Below are positions 44,156 through 53,600 of a stretch of DNA of 64,000 bases, piece after piece. Position 1 is the stretch's first letter; every line of letters begins with the position of its first letter. The stretch comes from Blautia sp. MSJ-9 (lineage in GTDB: Bacteria; Bacillota; Clostridia; Lachnospirales; Lachnospiraceae), in assembly GCF_018919065.1 (NCBI RefSeq), contig NZ_JAHLQG010000046.1, forward strand, positions 1 through 64,000. The letters run 5' to 3'. Below the pieces are notes generated by a model that saw only the letters and a program-made list of their open reading frames with translations, was not told where the DNA came from and made no database searches. The position numbers and the translations under genes were made by a program.

Positions 44156-45064
44156 TTAACTTTTCGGAAGTCTGCCTTTTAAAAACGTCAGAAATTCTTC
44201 TACACTGTCATCTGTTTTTTCGCCTTTGTGGAGAATATAACCAAAAATAACTTTATTATCCCCCAGCTCCAGCGGGATTCCCGGGGTAGTTCCTGTTTTG
44301 TTTTCTGAGAGGTAACTTCCGCTTACATTGGAAACTTTGCTGTTCTTCAGCATTTTTTCCATAATATAATCGCTGTTGGTCAGGACAGAAATATCCAAAT
44401 CTTTCCATTGAAAAGCATTCTCCTGCACGGAACCAATATCAAAAAATTCATCCTGATAATTCTGAATAAATCTGCTTCCCTTCAGTTCTTCCAACTGAAC
44501 TCTCTCTTTTCCTGAATCATAAAATTCTGTCTGCCGTCCCGGATAAAAGATCACATCTGTCTCATACATCGGTACAAATTCCATCTTATTCTTCGCCAGT
44601 TCATGCAGAAAATTCTCCTGCTGATGACTCAGAATATAGACAAATCCTATATCGTCCATGTAATCCCGCACTCTCTCCATCACGCTTCTGACCCCTGCTG
44701 TCGTCAGTTGAAAATGGTAGTTCTTTTCGAATATTTCATTATAGAAATCCACGAACTGATTTGCAAACCAGGAACTTGGATTCATGGAAATCCTGACCCA
44801 TTTCGTCATTCCTCGTGAAGCCATATTTTCAAGTACATCTATTTCATTTGTAATCCTGCATGCATAATGATAAACTTTCTGTCCCTGAACAGTCAGGCGG
44901 ATTCCTCTCGGAAGTCTCTCAAAAAGCTGCATTCCCAACGTATCTTCCAAAGATTTTATCACCTTGCTCACACTCGGCTGCGTAGAATACAGAATTTTCG
45001 CCGCATCACTAAACGAACCTGTCTGCGCACATGCCACGAAATACTGTAATTGTTTTAAGTCCAT
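44156..45064 (-). CDS. LysR-family regulator
   Basis: 302 residues: N-terminal HTH (LQYFVACAQTGSFSDAAKIL, YSTQPSVSKVIKSLEDTLG) and a periplasmic-binding-like effector domain. Upstream of, and in line with, uptake system 2 but separated by a terminator. It may act on that operon or on itself; ligand unknown. Confidence 0.88.
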   Translation of the reverse strand: MDLKQLQYFVACAQTGSFSDAAKILYSTQPSVSKVIKSLEDTLGMQLFERLPRGIRLTVQGQKVYHYACRITNEIDVLENMASRGMTKWVRISMNPSSWFANQFVDFYNEIFEKNYHFQLTTAGVRSVMERVRDYMDDIGFVYILSHQQENFLHELAKNKMEFVPMYETDVIFYPGRQTEFYDSGKERVQLEELKGSRFIQNYQDEFFDIGSVQENAFQWKDLDISVLTNSDYIMEKMLKNSKVSNVSGSYLSENKTGTTPGIPLELGDNKVIFGYILHKGEKTDDSVEEFLTFLKGRLPKS

Positions 45065-45156
45065 AAATTGTCCCTCTTCTATATCTTCTTGGTCTGCTTA
45101 CACACATATACCTCTGAAAAATCATCCGCTTCGCTACTTGGTTTAATTAAATCTCA

Positions 45157-45412
45157 TTATTCATGAGCTAATATCCTAGTATATTTACAGATTGCAGCTA
45201 CCACTTTATCTATATCCAGAGGCTTCGAGATATGTTCTGTCATTCCGGCTTCTTTTGATTCCTGGATGTCTTCTACAAATGCATTGGCAGTCATGGCTAT
45301 GATCGGGATTGTCTTCGCGTCTGGTCTGTCCATGCTTCGGATTTTTCTGGTCGCGTCATATCCGCTATTGATATCACCATGCTCTCTGGCAAATGGTTCA
45401 AATAAATGGCTC
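45157..45412 (-). pseudogene. Hybrid histidine kinase fragment (HATPase edge and receiver end)
   Basis: The frame reads LSHLFEPFAREHGD (end of the HATPase domain) and jumps directly to GYDATRKIRSMDR ... IPIIAMTANAF ... EAGMTEHISKPLDIDKV, the last half of a receiver domain, to a stop at 45157. So there is an internal deletion, and the N-terminal sensor and kinase are gone. It joins the HEPN fragment at 45411. Confidence 0.75.
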
Positions 45413-45611
45413 AGGAATTCACACCAACATGTTTAGAATAATCAATACCATCTCTTGCCAGTAAAGCTCTTACTGCAGTAAACATTGCATAATAGGATCT
45501 TCCTATTGAGTCCTTATAGCTGCCACACTCTAACAATATCTTTGCAGAGTTTAGTCGCTCTTTTGCACTTTTCAGACGATATTTTACCAGTTCCTCTCGA
45601 TTCTCATGCAA
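45411..45611 (-). pseudogene. HEPN toxin, C-terminally truncated
   Basis: 66 residues: YRLKSAKERLNSAKILLECG, DSIGRSYYAMFTAVRALL and YSKHVGV, a HEPN-domain start; about half the usual 120-130 residues, lacking the RX4-6H RNase motif region. The start is TTG 45611 (GGAG 9 nt upstream), overlapping the MNT stop. It runs straight into the kinase fragment. Confidence 0.75.
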
Positions 45612-45945
45612 CTACTATAACTCCTTCCTGTGCAATGTTTCTGTAATACGGTAAGTCCTTTCTATACTTTTCGAACTCCTCATAGGGAATTACTGTTGGT
45701 GAAAGAATCGTATCATATTCCAGTTCCAGTTCACATGATTCATCCCATACTTTCTTTAATTGTTCCTGCAGCGCAGCACGTTCTCCACGTACGATTGCAA
45801 CAAGATCAACATCCGAATCATGACCATAGTCACCACGCGCATAGGATCCATATAGTATTACCTGAACAAGTTCCTTTCCATATACAGACCGATATATCTG
45901 TGCCATCTTTTGTAAAATAATGTTTAATTCATTTCGTGTACACAT
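45604..45945 (-). CDS. MNT-domain nucleotidyltransferase antitoxin
   Basis: 113 residues with ILYGSYARGDYGHDSDVDLV: the GSxxxG-x9-DxD signature of minimal nucleotidyltransferases. In MNT/HEPN pairs MNT is the antitoxin that AMPylates the HEPN RNase. AGGAGG precedes ATG 45945. Intact while its HEPN partner is truncated. Confidence 0.87.
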   Translation of the reverse strand: MCTRNELNIILQKMAQIYRSVYGKELVQVILYGSYARGDYGHDSDVDLVAIVRGERAALQEQLKKVWDESCELELEYDTILSPTVIPYEEFEKYRKDLPYYRNIAQEGVIVVA

Positions 45946-46029
45946 AACACACCTCCTGCTCTGTTTATGGCATCATTATATAACATGTCCTCATTTGCAG
46001 GCAATAACAAATCTTACAGTCTTTTCTTT

Positions 46030-46188
46030 TTATGCCTCCGGTTTCAATGGACCATAATAATAAGATGCTGTTGCGCCATCATCCATCAGGAATGTGGAGC
46101 CTGTGATAAATGCTACTTTATTGCTCATCAGAAATTCGGCTACATTTGCCACTTCATCTGCAGTACCAGGTATTCCTTCCGGGTATTA
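46030..46188 (-). pseudogene. Short-chain dehydrogenase C-terminal fragment
   Basis: About 50 codons: GIPGTADEVANVAEFLMSNK, FITGSTFLMDDGATASYYY, ending PLKPEA. This is the end of an SDR enzyme after the catalytic Tyr-x3-Lys; the rest is missing. No start or SD. A few plus-strand codons (EEFADLLKKQF, 46190-46230) may be another scrap. Confidence 0.7.
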
Positions 46189-46236
46189 TATTGAAGAATT
46201 TGCTGATCTGCTAAAAAAGCAATTTTGTTTATAATT

Positions 46237-46570
46237 TTATAAAAGTTTCCAATTTGCAGACTCTGTCTGAAAATCAACCAGTTTTCTGTAAAGACCATGT
46301 TTCTTCATAAGAGTCTCATGGTTTCCTTTCTCAGCGACAACTCCCTCTGCCAGCACTACGATCTGGTCTGCTGCTTCCTGTTTCAAGTGTCACATCTCCC
46401 TGGCTTAATCCATGGATCAGATTACAGATCACAAACCAGATACAGACAAAAGGCAGCATGGAAAAGATGGTGCTGATCCCTGCAAAGATACATCCAAGGA
46501 TTGTCAGCTTGTGGTAATTTCCTGCATAAGAAAACATTTTGGAAAGCTCATCACTTTTTTCTTTTTGCAT
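46237..46570 (-). pseudogene. ABC exporter with large internal deletion
   Basis: A good start (AAAGGAG, ATG 46570) opens about 60 residues of an ABC exporter N-terminus (KMFSYAGNYHKLTILGCIFA, FSMLPFVCIWFVI). Out of frame follows its C-terminus, EAADQIVVLAEGVVAEKGNH ... FQTESANWKLL, with stop 46237. Roughly 450 residues including Walker motifs are missing. Confidence 0.8.
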
Positions 46571-46691
46571 GAAATTTTCACTCCTTTCGTAAGCAACGGG
46601 AACCATATCCGGCATCGCATTTTTATACCGGATATTGATTCCCGCTATGTTTTTTATTTATATCATAATTATCAGGACCAGATTTATAGGA

Positions 46692-46949
46692 TTACTGCTC
46701 AGACAGGTTCTCTTCGCAGAAAAGCTGGATGCAGTCGTCTACCATTTTTTCATCATATTCTGTAGAGATTCCGGATGCGAGCCAGTATGCATAGTCACCT
46801 GCATCATATTTTGCAAGTGCATCTGCATCGCTTCCATAACGGAATTCAATATGGTATGTTGTATCATTTGTGTCCGGTGCAAGATAGAAATATGTAAATT
46901 CTCTATTTGTGCGGATAGATAAAATTTTTCCCTTTGCTGCGGGTATGAT
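46692..46949 (-). pseudogene. Unrecognised C-terminal fragment
   Basis: Reads KGKILSIRTNREFTYFYLAP ... HIEFRYGSDADALAKYDAGD ... CIQLFCEENLSEQ. Codon use and composition look coding, but there is no start with an SD and the 5' part overlaps the leader of the plus-strand gene at 46987. Probably the tail of a deleted gene; family not recognised. Confidence 0.4.
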
Positions 46950-46986
46950 ACAGGTAACAATTCTATATGGAAAGGGGATTACATTT

Positions 46987-47208
46987 ATGAAAGAGTATGA
47001 AGTTTTTGTAGAAACCATCAATCCTTGCGGCGGTTCCAGACATGCGCAGAGCGAATTTATCGACGTAGAAGCAGAAAGCCCGGAAGCTTATGTCAAAGAA
47101 CACGGCAGATTCCCGGTTATGGACACTTTTGAAAATCCGCAGGGAGATGTTGTTATTGTAACAGGCGACTCTAATGGATATATTATCCGTTATACGTTCT
47201 CTGAATAG
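46987..47208 (+). CDS. Small hypothetical protein
   Basis: 73 residues, MKEYEVFVETINPCGGSRHA ... TGDSNGYIIRYTFSE, acidic, probably an alpha/beta or all-beta fold with no membrane segment. GGGG lies 9 nt before ATG. Family not recognised; no partner in the neighbouring decayed genes. A real gene judging by its SD and compact start. Confidence 0.65.
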   Translation: MKEYEVFVETINPCGGSRHAQSEFIDVEAESPEAYVKEHGRFPVMDTFENPQGDVVIVTGDSNGYIIRYTFSE

Positions 47209-47249
47209 CCTAAAGGAACTGTCAGTGGCAGTTCCTTTTAATTTATCTC

Positions 47250-47744
47250 CTATATCAGTCCATGTTCTTTGCAGTAATAATAAATTCCATCCTCTGCCAC
47301 ATGTCCGCAGACTTCCTCTGCAATTTCTTTCAGTTCATCGGAAGCGTTTCCCATGGCAATGCCATGACCTGCTGCTTTCAGCATTTCCATATCATTATTT
47401 CCATCTCCAAATGCTACTGCTTCTGAGCAGTCAATGTGATAGTGCTCCAATACTTTCTCTACAGCAACGCCCTTGCTGCCGCCTGCAGGAATGATATCAA
47501 CAGCACGATCCCACCATGCTGTGATTTCTGCACCTTTTACACCATCCAGTGCCTGCGCGTACTGCTCTTTATAACATCCCATCATAATCTGGTATACTTT
47601 TTCTCTGGAAAATGTTTCAAAATCATCAGAAACCACTACTATCTGCTTTCCAATCGCAAAATAATCTACCAGGTCTTTATCTCTTCCATTCGCCTCGATT
47701 TTATCTTTCGTAGAAAGTGCTTGCATAAGAAATATTCGCTCCAC
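47250..47744 (-). pseudogene. Cof-type HAD phosphatase, N-terminally truncated
   Basis: The last 160 residues of an HAD-IIB (Cof/YidA) enzyme: DIIPAGGSKGVAVEKVLEHY, AVAFGDGNNDMEMLKAAGHG (motif IV) and IAMGNASDELKEIA. The N-terminal half with the nucleophile DxD is absent and 47745 onward shows no HAD homology. No longer a phosphatase. Confidence 0.8.
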
Positions 47745-47891
47745 TGTCTGCGTGTTCTTTCAGCCAGACAGGATATAAAAAATACAGCTCAGCTTTCATT
47801 AATGACCTTTTACTGTCTCTGAAACTTGAGTTGTATTTTTCCATGCAGATAAAAGCGTCTCCTTACTGCATCTTATTTTTTCTCAGAAAAA

Positions 47892-48182
47892 TCATCCCTG
47901 CTGCCCGTTTGCCTGACGGATCATATCTTCGACTACGATATCAAAGATTTCTCCGATGGAATTACAATATTCCAGAATCTTCCAAGGCTCATTTGTGTGG
48001 AAATGAATTTTCACCAAGTCTTCATCTCCTGCTGCAATGAGGCTGTTTCCCTCAAAATGCTCTGTAATGTAATCTGAAATTTCATCTTCATCCAGATCCT
48101 CATCTCTTCTTTCAATTAATAACTGTGTGTCATAACGATATGCAAACTGATCGTCTTCTGCGTCAATTGAATGTACTGCCAT
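47892..48182 (-). CDS. Small FakA/DAK-associated C-terminal-domain-like protein
   Basis: 96 residues: YDTQLLIERRDEDLDEDEIS, AAGDEDLVKIHFHTNEPWKI, EYCNSIGEIFDIVVEDM. The HTNEP block is like the C-terminal domain of FakA/YloV fatty-acid kinase proteins, here as a stand-alone unit. GGAGG lies 9 nt before ATG, so it is probably a real gene, not a fragment. Role unknown. Confidence 0.6.
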   Translation of the reverse strand: MAVHSIDAEDDQFAYRYDTQLLIERRDEDLDEDEISDYITEHFEGNSLIAAGDEDLVKIHFHTNEPWKILEYCNSIGEIFDIVVEDMIRQANGQQG

Positions 48183-48305
48183 TTTATAAAACCTCCGATA
48201 TCAATTCTCTGTAAATTTTCCTATGCAGCTATTGATAGTTAGCTGTATTTAACACACATTATACCACTATTTTTTCAAAAATCCATCCATGATTGACTAA
48301 AAGTT

Positions 48306-48944
48306 CTATGCCCTATGATTTTCTGCCATTACCCAGGCAAATGCTTTCGCAGTTCTTATGTCCGGTTCTCTAAAATGATTTCCCTGATTCCACTCCAGAG
48401 TACAGTTTATCTCGCATTTCGTGAGCCAATCATATCCTTTTTGGATACAATTCCCAACCTGCGACATCACAGGATTTCTTGTTTTTTCTTCTCTGTCTCC
48501 AAGACTCAGGTAAACTGTCTTACTTTTTATCTCGTGTTCTTTCATATAATCAATAAATCCTGGAAACCAGACAGATGGTGAGGCGGCAGCAACTCCGGAG
48601 AAGATATCTGTCTGGTATACCGTCCATAATGAAAATAAACCAGCAAGGGAGTATCCTCCGATGTAGTATGTCTTACTTTTGTCTGTGCATAATGTCAGAA
48701 TCTGCTCCAGTGTCCTGGCAGCACCATTGCCAAAATCTTCATTTCCAAACACCGCCGGTGCTTTCCACGGAGACAGCTCATAGTTCCAGTCATCAACTTT
48801 CGCAGCAATGAACCAGAAATCTATTGAAGTCCGTTTTCTGATTTCCTCAACCTCATTCTCAAGAACAGATAATTCATGGTCACCAGTCAACTGGATCAAA
48901 ACAATATCCGCAGCTGGATTTCCATACTCATATATAGTCACCAT
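48306..48944 (-). CDS. Alpha/beta-hydrolase, putative esterase
   Basis: About 212 residues: GGYSLAGLFSLW holds the GxSxxG nucleophile elbow; SLGDREEKTRNP (Asp) and NQGNHFREPD (His) complete a plausible triad. Like Enterobactin-esterase/IroE-type or D-family esterases. ATG 48944 has GGAG 9 nt upstream; ATG 48959 five codons earlier is also possible. No signal peptide. Confidence 0.75.
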   Translation of the reverse strand: MVTIYEYGNPAADIVLIQLTGDHELSVLENEVEEIRKRTSIDFWFIAAKVDDWNYELSPWKAPAVFGNEDFGNGAARTLEQILTLCTDKSKTYYIGGYSLAGLFSLWTVYQTDIFSGVAAASPSVWFPGFIDYMKEHEIKSKTVYLSLGDREEKTRNPVMSQVGNCIQKGYDWLTKCEINCTLEWNQGNHFREPDIRTAKAFAWVMAENHRA

Positions 48945-49019
48945 TGCTTTTTTCTCCATACTAATAATATTCTCTATCGATAATATTCAGCTTGCAAATG
49001 TCCTCAAACTTTTCAGCTT

Positions 49020-49946
49020 TTATCGAATCCACTCTTTTAATGCCGCTGAAACTTTTTTATCAATATCTTTTCTTGCTGCTTCACATTCATCCGGATATTC
49101 TTTTGCAGCTCTGAAAACGAACTTCAGGACAAATTTAACGCCTATAGGCAATGCGATACGCAGCATGGATTCCGGTAATACGAAATGGGTGCCGTGCTCA
49201 TAGATCAGGGTTTCATATTCACAGGTATGAGGGCGTTCTTTTAATCGCTGATCCATACGGCGAATATATTTTCCGGCTTCCCAGAAGGAATCATCATCTG
49301 CACCTACAAGGATTAACTTTCCTTTTATCTTCTCTACCTTTATCATTTCTTCTTCCGTGTGTTCTCTTGCTTTTTCTGAATCAATGAACAAACAGGTGGA
49401 GCGCTCGATATCGCCTGAACCTTTGGTTTCTTCCTCTATTTTTTTCCAATATTCCGGATGTTCATATACGAATGGCATATAGGCAAGCGGCTCTCCTTTC
49501 CAGGAAAGAGTGGAAGCGTTTGGAACCGGCCATTCTTTACAACCGTCTTTTTTCCCCTGTTCAAAACCCTGCCATACAAAATCACTGCCAGTAAAACTAA
49601 CCGTCAGCGTAATATCTGGAAAATACGACGCAGCTACCAACGCATCCATACCCGTTGTACTTATTCCCATAATCCCGATCTTACGATTTCCATGATTCTG
49701 CAGCCATTTGATAGCTGTCTCAATTCGTTCCAGCGGATAATTCACATGACTGTAATTCTTTTTCCCCGGAGACGTGCAGAGAACATTTACCCCCTTTCTA
49801 TGCAGCCACTTCGCACCACACTTCGCCATATAATCATTAGGATCATCCCCAAACAATCCGATCACAGCGCAGTCTGCACCTTTGGGATTCTCATAATAGG
49901 TGCCATAAAAACCATCTTTTTCGTTTTCAAAAAACTGTTTTTTCAT
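49020..49946 (-). CDS. BAAT/acyl-CoA thioesterase-like hydrolase
   Basis: About 308 residues, alpha/beta-hydrolase of the BAAT_C type: IETAIKWLQNHGNRKIGIMG followed by ISTTGMDALVAASYFPD, where the usual GxSxG nucleophile reads GISTTG, and YEHGTHFVLPE (His). ATG 49946 is preferred over 49970 because of AAGGTGG upstream. A relative of the hydrolase piece at 50.0 kb, so a tandem pair once existed. Confidence 0.78.
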   Translation of the reverse strand: MKKQFFENEKDGFYGTYYENPKGADCAVIGLFGDDPNDYMAKCGAKWLHRKGVNVLCTSPGKKNYSHVNYPLERIETAIKWLQNHGNRKIGIMGISTTGMDALVAASYFPDITLTVSFTGSDFVWQGFEQGKKDGCKEWPVPNASTLSWKGEPLAYMPFVYEHPEYWKKIEEETKGSGDIERSTCLFIDSEKAREHTEEEMIKVEKIKGKLILVGADDDSFWEAGKYIRRMDQRLKERPHTCEYETLIYEHGTHFVLPESMLRIALPIGVKFVLKFVFRAAKEYPDECEAARKDIDKKVSAALKEWIR

Positions 49947-50032
49947 ATATCTTCTACCACCTTGAAACAAATTCCAACGTTTTCACAAGTGAATCCATTC
50001 TGGCTTTTCGTCCGTTTTCTTTGTTTTTTCCT

Positions 50033-50455
50033 CTATCGCCTTTGAAAAACTTTGCGCTCGGCAAGACTTCCCGCTGTCAGTGCCAGTTCTGCTCCTTTTG
50101 AGATGCCCCACAGTCCAACTTTTTCATATCCCATATCATGCAGTCGTTTTGCAGCCGCCTCCAATGAATCGATAGGGACTTTGGAAAATTGTTTTGGCAA
50201 TCCTTCTTCCATGACATAAGCCAAAGCCAGAGTTGTAAGTCCCTGACAGTCCGGAGATACTGCAAGTGCGTGAGGAATTAATACCTCATCCGCTTCACAC
50301 TTTATATTCCATGGTACATCCACATATCCCATATTGTAATCACTGTTGAGAACTACGCAGGCACATAATGTATTATTCTCTTTCAAAACAAAAAGTTCTC
50401 CCTTTTCCAGACTTTTCATCAGGAAATCATCAGAAGGATAAATTCCTTTTTTCCT
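50033..50455 (-). pseudogene. GNAT acetyltransferase / BAAT hydrolase chimera
   Basis: First part, SDDFLMKSLEKGELFVLKEN ... NIKCEADEVLIPHALAVSPD then CQG, is the middle of a GNAT up to the acetyl-CoA loop. At about residue 58 it switches in frame to PIDSLEAAAKRLHDMGYEKV then GLWGISKGAELALTAGSLAE, a BAAT-type hydrolase nucleophile elbow, and ends at 50033. Both domains are incomplete. A deletion fused two genes. Confidence 0.78.
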
Positions 50456-50681
50456 TTTTCACAAATGGTCGGAACAAATCAGGTCCCATTATTCTGGCAT
50501 TTGCCTTATCTGCGGACAGCTCCAATATTTTTATTTCTTTCTTGGTCAAAACCACATTTGTCGCTTCCGCCAGTTCTTTTACCTGCTTCGGCTTACGGCA
50601 TCCACACACTGGCACAATTCCCTTGTTGACGCAAAAAGCAATTGCAACCTGTGGAACTGTAATCCTGTTCCCATTCCGCAT
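50430..50681 (-). pseudogene. Aldo/keto reductase C-terminal fragment
   Basis: About 80 residues: GNRITVPQVAIAFCVNKGIV, PVCGCRKPKQVKELAEATNV, the NADPH-binding end of an AKR. The first 240 residues are missing. It overlaps the start of the GNAT fragment in another frame, another deletion junction. The 262 bp upstream (50682-50944) hold no gene that I can see. Confidence 0.75.
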
Positions 50682-50913
50682 TATCGGAACACTACATATA
50701 TCCGCTATGATCTCTATGTTAGTATGGATACTGCTGATTTAACATTAACAATATCCATATCCAAAAAGGCGATACAAAATGTAAGCACACTGCCCAGATA
50801 CCAACCATATCTCGAACTAGGTCGTGCCACCACAAAGCAACGCGCCCTACCACACCTAGCGAATACGTCAAGTTAATACCCTACCCCATACCACAATCCA
50901 AGCGCTAATAAAA

Positions 50914-50956
50914 AAAACCAAGGGGTGTCCAGAGGGGACGCGGCTTAAGCGTCCCC
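50914..50956 (-). terminator. Terminator of tdk
   Basis: GGGGACGC / GCGTCCCC stem spanning the tdk stop, followed on the minus strand by CCCCTTGGTTTTTTTT. Confidence 0.75.
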
Positions 50957-51562
50957 TTTGGGATCCTCTTTCCACAATCTCCCCTCTTTATAGTGCTTTC
51001 TGCAAAGTGCCACATAACTCTCATTCGAGCCAAGCATAATCTGTGCGCCTTCCCGGACGATTTTTCCGTTGGCATATCTGGTATTGCACTGTGCCCGCTT
51101 TCCACACCAGCAGACAGTCGGGACTTCTTCTATGACATCTGCAATTTCCATAAGCCGCCTGGAACCAGAAAATAGATGATTCAAAAAGTCTGTACGAAGT
51201 CCATAACAAAGAACCGGAATATTGTAAAAATCCACGATATCAGATAAGGTGTCTACTTCTTCCGGTGAAAGAAACTGTGCTTCATCTACCAGAATCGCAT
51301 CTACCCTTTTTCCATGATACGTATATTCCGAAATTTCATCATCCCAGAACTCAGCAATTTCTTTTAAGAACTCATCCACATATTCAGCCGGAGCTGACAA
51401 CCCAATCCGGGACTGAATTTCATGTTCCCCATCCCGGTTGTCAGTCCTCGGTTTTAACAATACCGCATACTGACCACGCTCTTCATAATTATATCGAACC
51501 ATCAAAATATTAGCAGATTTCGAACTGCCCATTGCTCCGTATCTGAAATATAATTTTGCCAT
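50945..51562 (-). CDS. tdk: Thymidine kinase, type II
   Basis: 205 residues: Walker A RYGAMGSSKSANIL (about 7-20), Walker B AILVDEAQFLSPEEV, and the zinc-binding lasso CWCGKRAQCNTRY with CRKHY near the C-terminus. Phosphorylates thymidine in the salvage pathway. Single gene with terminator; intact inside the decayed region. Confidence 0.96.
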   Translation of the reverse strand: MAKLYFRYGAMGSSKSANILMVRYNYEERGQYAVLLKPRTDNRDGEHEIQSRIGLSAPAEYVDEFLKEIAEFWDDEISEYTYHGKRVDAILVDEAQFLSPEEVDTLSDIVDFYNIPVLCYGLRTDFLNHLFSGSRRLMEIADVIEEVPTVCWCGKRAQCNTRYANGKIVREGAQIMLGSNESYVALCRKHYKEGRLWKEDPKGDA

Positions 51563-51646
51563 TTTTTCTAACCATTCCTACTTATCAAAATTTTTCTTTG
51601 TATTTTCAGACTCTCTCTGCAGTCTCATCTAATAATGTTTCATTTT

Positions 51647-52510
51647 TTACAGCTTCGCACAAATAAGATCATAAACAGCCCGCATAAGTTCTTTTCCTGC
51701 GCGACATTCTGCGACAAATGAGATGACTGCATTTTTTTCCGGGAGGATCATTGATATCTGGCAGTATTTTCCATCTGCACGAAAAGAATTGTACTCGCCC
51801 CGCCAGAAAAGATAGCCATAATGTTTTACATCCGCTGCTTTCGTACTTTCCTCTATCCATTTTTCAGACAGTATCTGACTGCCATTCCATTTTCCTTTAT
51901 TAAGATAGAAAAGTCCAAACTTATGTAATTCCGAAAGTGTAAGAAATAATCCACCTGCACCAAAACTGTTTCCTAACGGGTCTGTTTCCCAGGTAGGACG
52001 TTTAATCTCAAGATGAGAAAAAAGTCTTGGTGTAAGATATGAGACAAGGTCACATCCGGAACGTCTCTGCACGAGAATGCCCGCAAGATATGGACCAACA
52101 TTGTTATACACAAAATGTGTCCCCGGTTTATATTTAAATGGAATCGATAAGGACATTTTTACCCAGTCGTCCTCTTTGTACAAAGGACGCTGCTCTCCCA
52201 TAAGACTTCCCTGTTCCTGCCCCAGACACATAGTCAGAAGATCACGAACCGTTGCCGCTTTCAAGTTATCATCAATGGAATCCGGTAAATCTTCTGAAAA
52301 AGCATCTGTAAGTTTTTCGTCAAGACTGATCAGCCCCTCCTGAACCGCAAACCCTACTGCGCAGGAAGTAAAACTCTTCGTCGCAGAATAAATATTTCTT
52401 CTGCACTCCGGCTCACTGTGCCATTCTGCTATAAGTTCTCCATCCTGAGTAACCTTAATCCCAAGAACATTAAGGTTCTTTGCAACTTCTATAAATTCTG
52501 AAATGTCCAT
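51647..52510 (-). CDS. Beta-lactamase-fold serine hydrolase
   Basis: 287 residues: NIYSATKSFTSCAVGFA gives the SxxK motif (Ser-Ala-Thr-Lys), HFVYNNVGPYLAG the YxN motif; a KTG-like element is not clear. Class C beta-lactamase/penicillin-binding-like esterase family. No signal peptide, so a cytoplasmic hydrolase rather than antibiotic resistance. Confidence 0.85.
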   Translation of the reverse strand: MDISEFIEVAKNLNVLGIKVTQDGELIAEWHSEPECRRNIYSATKSFTSCAVGFAVQEGLISLDEKLTDAFSEDLPDSIDDNLKAATVRDLLTMCLGQEQGSLMGEQRPLYKEDDWVKMSLSIPFKYKPGTHFVYNNVGPYLAGILVQRRSGCDLVSYLTPRLFSHLEIKRPTWETDPLGNSFGAGGLFLTLSELHKFGLFYLNKGKWNGSQILSEKWIEESTKAADVKHYGYLFWRGEYNSFRADGKYCQISMILPEKNAVISFVAECRAGKELMRAVYDLICAKL

Positions 52511-52612
52511 ATCTATGTACCTCCATTCGCTATTCTTTTTAACCTGTTTTCATTTATTTTATCACAAAATCTACATGATTGAGCCTTTTGTTACCCCAAA
52601 TCCTTTAGATAC

Positions 52613-53255
52613 TTATTTAGACAACCGCCTATACTCCAACGGCAAAACCCCATAAGTCTCTGCAAACACCTTTGCAAATTTCCCCTGATTCTCATACCCG
52701 ACAGAATTTGCGATCTCAATTACTTTCAGGTTCGTAGATTCCAGAAGTTCTGCTGCTTTTTCCATCCGTTTCTTTCTGAAATATGCAAGATAACTGTCGC
52801 CCAGAATCCCTTTCACATACAGTTTGAAACTGCTCTCACTGATTCCAAACCTGTCTGCCATTTCTTTTGCTGTGATTCTTTTGGAAAGGTCCTGCATGAT
52901 CATAGCTTCTGCGTCTCTGACAATCGCAATCTGTGATCTGGTAAAACAGTTCATATTTTCACTCTCCCCAGGCATCTTCATCAGTTCATGCAGAAGCCGT
53001 ACTGTAAAATATCGTAGCATACCAAACTCAGGTTCTTCTTTCATCTCCCACACTTCTCTCACCAGTTCCAGAAGAGAATCGTTCATCCGGTACAGGTAAA
53101 GACCGTCTTTTCCGCAAAAAACTTCTGCAATCTGTTCTGTATTTACTCCCAGTTCGGATAGGAAATCCTTCCCCGCCTCTTTCACATAATTCCGGTCAAT
53201 ATAAATCTGAATCCCCTCATACAATCTGCCCGGATAGTAGAAATCTTTTGTCGGC
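52613..53255 (-). pseudogene. AraC-family regulator, N-terminally truncated
   Basis: The C-terminal HTH pair is intact: RITAKEMADRFGISESSFKL and LKVIEIANSVGYENQGKFAK. The frame stays open upstream of TTG 53224 through TKDFYYPGRLYEGIQIYID and is cut at about 53255 where a plus-strand transposase fragment begins. The first 80-100 residues of the ligand domain are missing. Confidence 0.75.
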
Positions 53256-53600
53256 AGAAATTTTTGAAGATTGCCAGAATAAATTCGACAACGACAAATA
53301 CCAGTTCCTTTCGCTTTTTGATGAAGCCATTAACCTTGATGAAATTGTTCCTGTTTCTTTTATTTCTCATTTTTACGCCAGTACCGGAAGACCTCGCAAA
53401 CATCAGCTTTATCCAATGCTTAAGGCACTTCTTATCCAGCGTATTTTCTCAATCCCGACGGACACACTCCTGATCGTATTTCTGAAATATTCCCAGGAAC
53501 TGCGTGATTTCTGCGGTTTTGATGTTGTTCCGGATGGTTCCAAATTTACACGTTTCAAACAGGATTTTTTATCGGACTTACAATCTATGTTCGAGCGTGA
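53251..53600 (+). pseudogene. IS1182/IS5-like transposase N-terminal fragment
   Basis: FEDCQNKFDNDKYQFLSLFD, FISHFYASTGRPRKHQLYPM, LKYSQELRDFCGFDVVPDGS, and FTRFKQDFLSDLQSMFERDL: the DUF772-type N-terminal domain of IS1182-like transposases. The DDE catalytic part is lost; homology stops at about 53600 where FeoB sequence begins. Confidence 0.78.

Noticed and set aside
45604-45611. Frameshift between MNT and HEPN
   Set aside because: The overlap is a normal coupled start (TTG with GGAG), not an error.
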